Of a DNA stretch of 64,000 bases, positions 62,583-64,000 are shown piece by piece. Below the pieces are notes generated by a model, which was not told the DNA's origin, did no database searches, and worked only from the letters and a program-made list of their open reading frames with translations. Positions within the stretch are counted from its first letter, which is position 1; every line of letters begins with the position of its first letter. The stretch lies in assembly GCF_003336705.1 (NCBI RefSeq), contig NZ_QMDL01000003.1, forward strand, positions 124,211 to 188,210. Direction: 5' to 3'. Position numbers and translations under genes: made by a program. Source of the DNA: Marinobacter litoralis (GTDB lineage: Bacteria > Pseudomonadota > Gammaproteobacteria > Pseudomonadales > Oleiphilaceae).

Positions 62583-64000
62583 ATGACAGAGTTCAGAGCA
62601 CCCACCCGTGAGATGGCGTTTACCCTGCAGCAAGTCGCCGGGTTTTCAGAAATGGCAAAAGCCTGCGGCTACGAAGATGCTTCCGAAGATGTCGTTGCAG
62701 CCATTCTTGAAGAAGCCGCTCGCTTTGCCGGTTCAGTCATCGCCCCAACCAACGTCACCGGTGATCAAACCGGTGTGCGCCTGGATAGCGGCTACAAGGT
62801 GGCCACCCCGGCAGGCTTTAAAGAGGCTTACCAGCAATACGCAGAGAGCGGCTGGGCCAGCCTGCAGTTTGACCCGGAGTTCGGTGGTCAGGGCTTGCCT
62901 TTTTCTTTGGCCATTCCTGTTCAGGAAATGTGGCATGCTGCCAACATGGCGTGGGGGCTCTGTCCTTTGTTATCTCAAGGCGCCGTAGAGGCGCTTTCCG
63001 AGAATGCCAGCGACGTACTGAAAGAGCAGTTGCTGCCCAAAATGATTTCCGGGCAATGGACCGGGACGATGAACCTGACCGAACCACAGTCCGGCTCAGA
63101 TTTATCCAACATTCGTACCCAAGCCCGTCCGGATGGCAATGCCTACCGGATAAAAGGCCAAAAGATTTTCATCACCTGGGGTGAGCACGACATGGCGGAG
63201 AACATCATCCACCTTGTACTTGCTCGCCTGCCCGATGCCCCTCCCGGCGTCAAAGGAATATCACTATTTGCAGTCCCCAAGTATCTGCCGGATGCTTCTG
63301 GGGAACTTGGGGAAAGAAACGACTGTCACGCGGTCTCACTTGAACACAAACTTGGCATCCACGCCAGCCCCACCTGCGTCATGAGTTATGGCGATAATGA
63401 AGGCGCCATCGGTTATCTGGTGGGCGAAGAGAATCGTGGCCTAGCCTGTATGTTCACCATGATGAACAACGCACGGCTAACCGTTGGCCTGCAGGGCGTT
63501 TCCATTTCCGAACGCGCTTACCAACAGGCGCGGGACTATACCTTCGAGCGAACTCAAGGCACAGCTCCCGGCGAACAAGGTGTTTCCCCGATCATCAAGC
63601 ACCCGGACGTCCGCCGCATGCTGATGATCATGAAAACCTTAACGGAGGCTGCTCGCGGGCTCGCCTACACAGGCTGCGTCGCTGTTGATTACGCCAACGC
63701 TGAGAACCTGCCAGACGAGATCAAAAGCCGCTACACCCGACGGGCTAACCTGCTGACACCCCTGGTTAAAGGTTGGTGCACAGAAATTGCACAGGAAGTC
63801 ACTTCTCTGGGTATTCAATGTTACGGCGGCATGGGTTTTATCGAAGAGACCGGCGCTGCACAGCACTATCGAGATGCCCGCATTCTACCCATATACGAAG
63901 GCACCAACGGCATTCAGGCCCTTGACCTGATCGGCCGTAAAACGATTCGTGACAAAGGCCAGGCCATGGCCGAGCTGATTGATGATATTCGCCCACTCAC
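62583..64000 (+). CDS. Acyl-CoA dehydrogenase (AcdB/DmdC type), partial
   Basis: At least 472 codons; the gene runs off the right edge. Start ATG 11 nt after the phaB stop with GGGAG upstream. FAD/substrate region NLTEPQSGSDLSNIRTQA, the FITWGEHDMAENI loop and GAAQHYRDARILPIYEGTNGIQALDLIGRK near the visible end mark the long (about 600-residue) acyl-CoA dehydrogenase subgroup that includes 3-methylmercaptopropionyl-CoA dehydrogenase DmdC. Substrate uncertain: medium or long fatty acyl-CoA is the default; a DMSP-derived thioester is possible. Co-directional with the decarboxylase and phaB. Confidence 0.93.
   Translation, partial: MTEFRAPTREMAFTLQQVAGFSEMAKACGYEDASEDVVAAILEEAARFAGSVIAPTNVTGDQTGVRLDSGYKVATPAGFKEAYQQYAESGWASLQFDPEFGGQGLPFSLAIPVQEMWHAANMAWGLCPLLSQGAVEALSENASDVLKEQLLPKMISGQWTGTMNLTEPQSGSDLSNIRTQARPDGNAYRIKGQKIFITWGEHDMAENIIHLVLARLPDAPPGVKGISLFAVPKYLPDASGELGERNDCHAVSLEHKLGIHASPTCVMSYGDNEGAIGYLVGEENRGLACMFTMMNNARLTVGLQGVSISERAYQQARDYTFERTQGTAPGEQGVSPIIKHPDVRRMLMIMKTLTEAARGLAYTGCVAVDYANAENLPDEIKSRYTRRANLLTPLVKGWCTEIAQEVTSLGIQCYGGMGFIEETGAAQHYRDARILPIYEGTNGIQALDLIGRKTIRDKGQAMAELIDDIRPL

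Overview
The window reads as chromosomal DNA of a marine hydrocarbon-using gammaproteobacterium, most likely Marinobacter or a close relative. Reasons: a CYP153-type alkane hydroxylase with its ferredoxin and AraC-type regulators, the Pseudomonas/Marinobacter-like order ppx-trxA-rho-ubiD, an AlgQ/Rsd-DsbB-FliL-like block, class I gshA, and dense c-di-GMP signalling genes. No transposase, integrase, phage gene or CRISPR array was seen.

Layout. 1-9 kb: ferredoxin-domain oxidoreductase (cut by the window edge), ubiD, rho, then a molybdenum-cofactor cluster (moaB-moeA-moaD-moaE and convergent mobA) lying between rho and trxA, then ppx. 9-23 kb: housekeeping genes (ABC-F ATPase, TIGR02444 protein, FKBP isomerase, rsd/algQ, dsbB, FliL-like protein, rmf, gshA, tex, a GGDEF/EAL protein, rep). 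22.6-28.4 kb: cytochrome c5, pldA, a phosphohexomutase, bacterioferritin and its ferredoxin behind a Fur-box-like site, and pepQ. 28.5-34.1 kb: a five-gene peptide ABC transporter (A-B-C-D-F order) running into pepQ, so imported peptides can be cleaved by the co-directional dipeptidase.

34.3-45.4 kb is a signalling zone with visible decay: a pseudo-receiver protein, a REC-GGDEF-EAL protein, the wreck of a histidine kinase with an ethylene-receptor-like membrane sensor followed by the tail of a response regulator, LrgA/LrgB homologues, yaeQ, a tRNA-Arg(CCG), a large multi-PAS hybrid kinase, and a frameshifted MHYT-PAS-GGDEF-EAL gene. 45.5-49.3 kb encodes surface or secreted proteins: a StcE/TagA-like M66 metalloprotease lipoprotein and a PEP-CTERM protein.

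49.2-54.4 kb is lipid/alkane oxidation: a membrane desaturase/hydroxylase, two AraC regulators, a 2Fe-2S ferredoxin and CYP153. 54.4-64 kb combines a BisC/DMSO-reductase-family molybdoenzyme (a consumer of the Mo cofactor made by genes such as those at 3.6-6.7 kb), a FixLJ-like two-component pair, an isochorismatase-fold hydrolase, a MaoC-type hydratase, and a divergent operon of malonyl-CoA decarboxylase, PhaB-like reductase and acyl-CoA dehydrogenase (cut by the window end). A palindrome of the form CCAAGTA-N4-TACTTGG occurs twice before the molybdoenzyme and once in the hydratase/decarboxylase divergent promoter, suggesting one unknown regulator for both.

Most noteworthy unexplained signals: that shared operator; two very long intergenic inverted repeats (1913-1990 and 24715-24794) with the same loop but different, internally complementary arms; and the ethylene-receptor-like sensor left in a deleted kinase.
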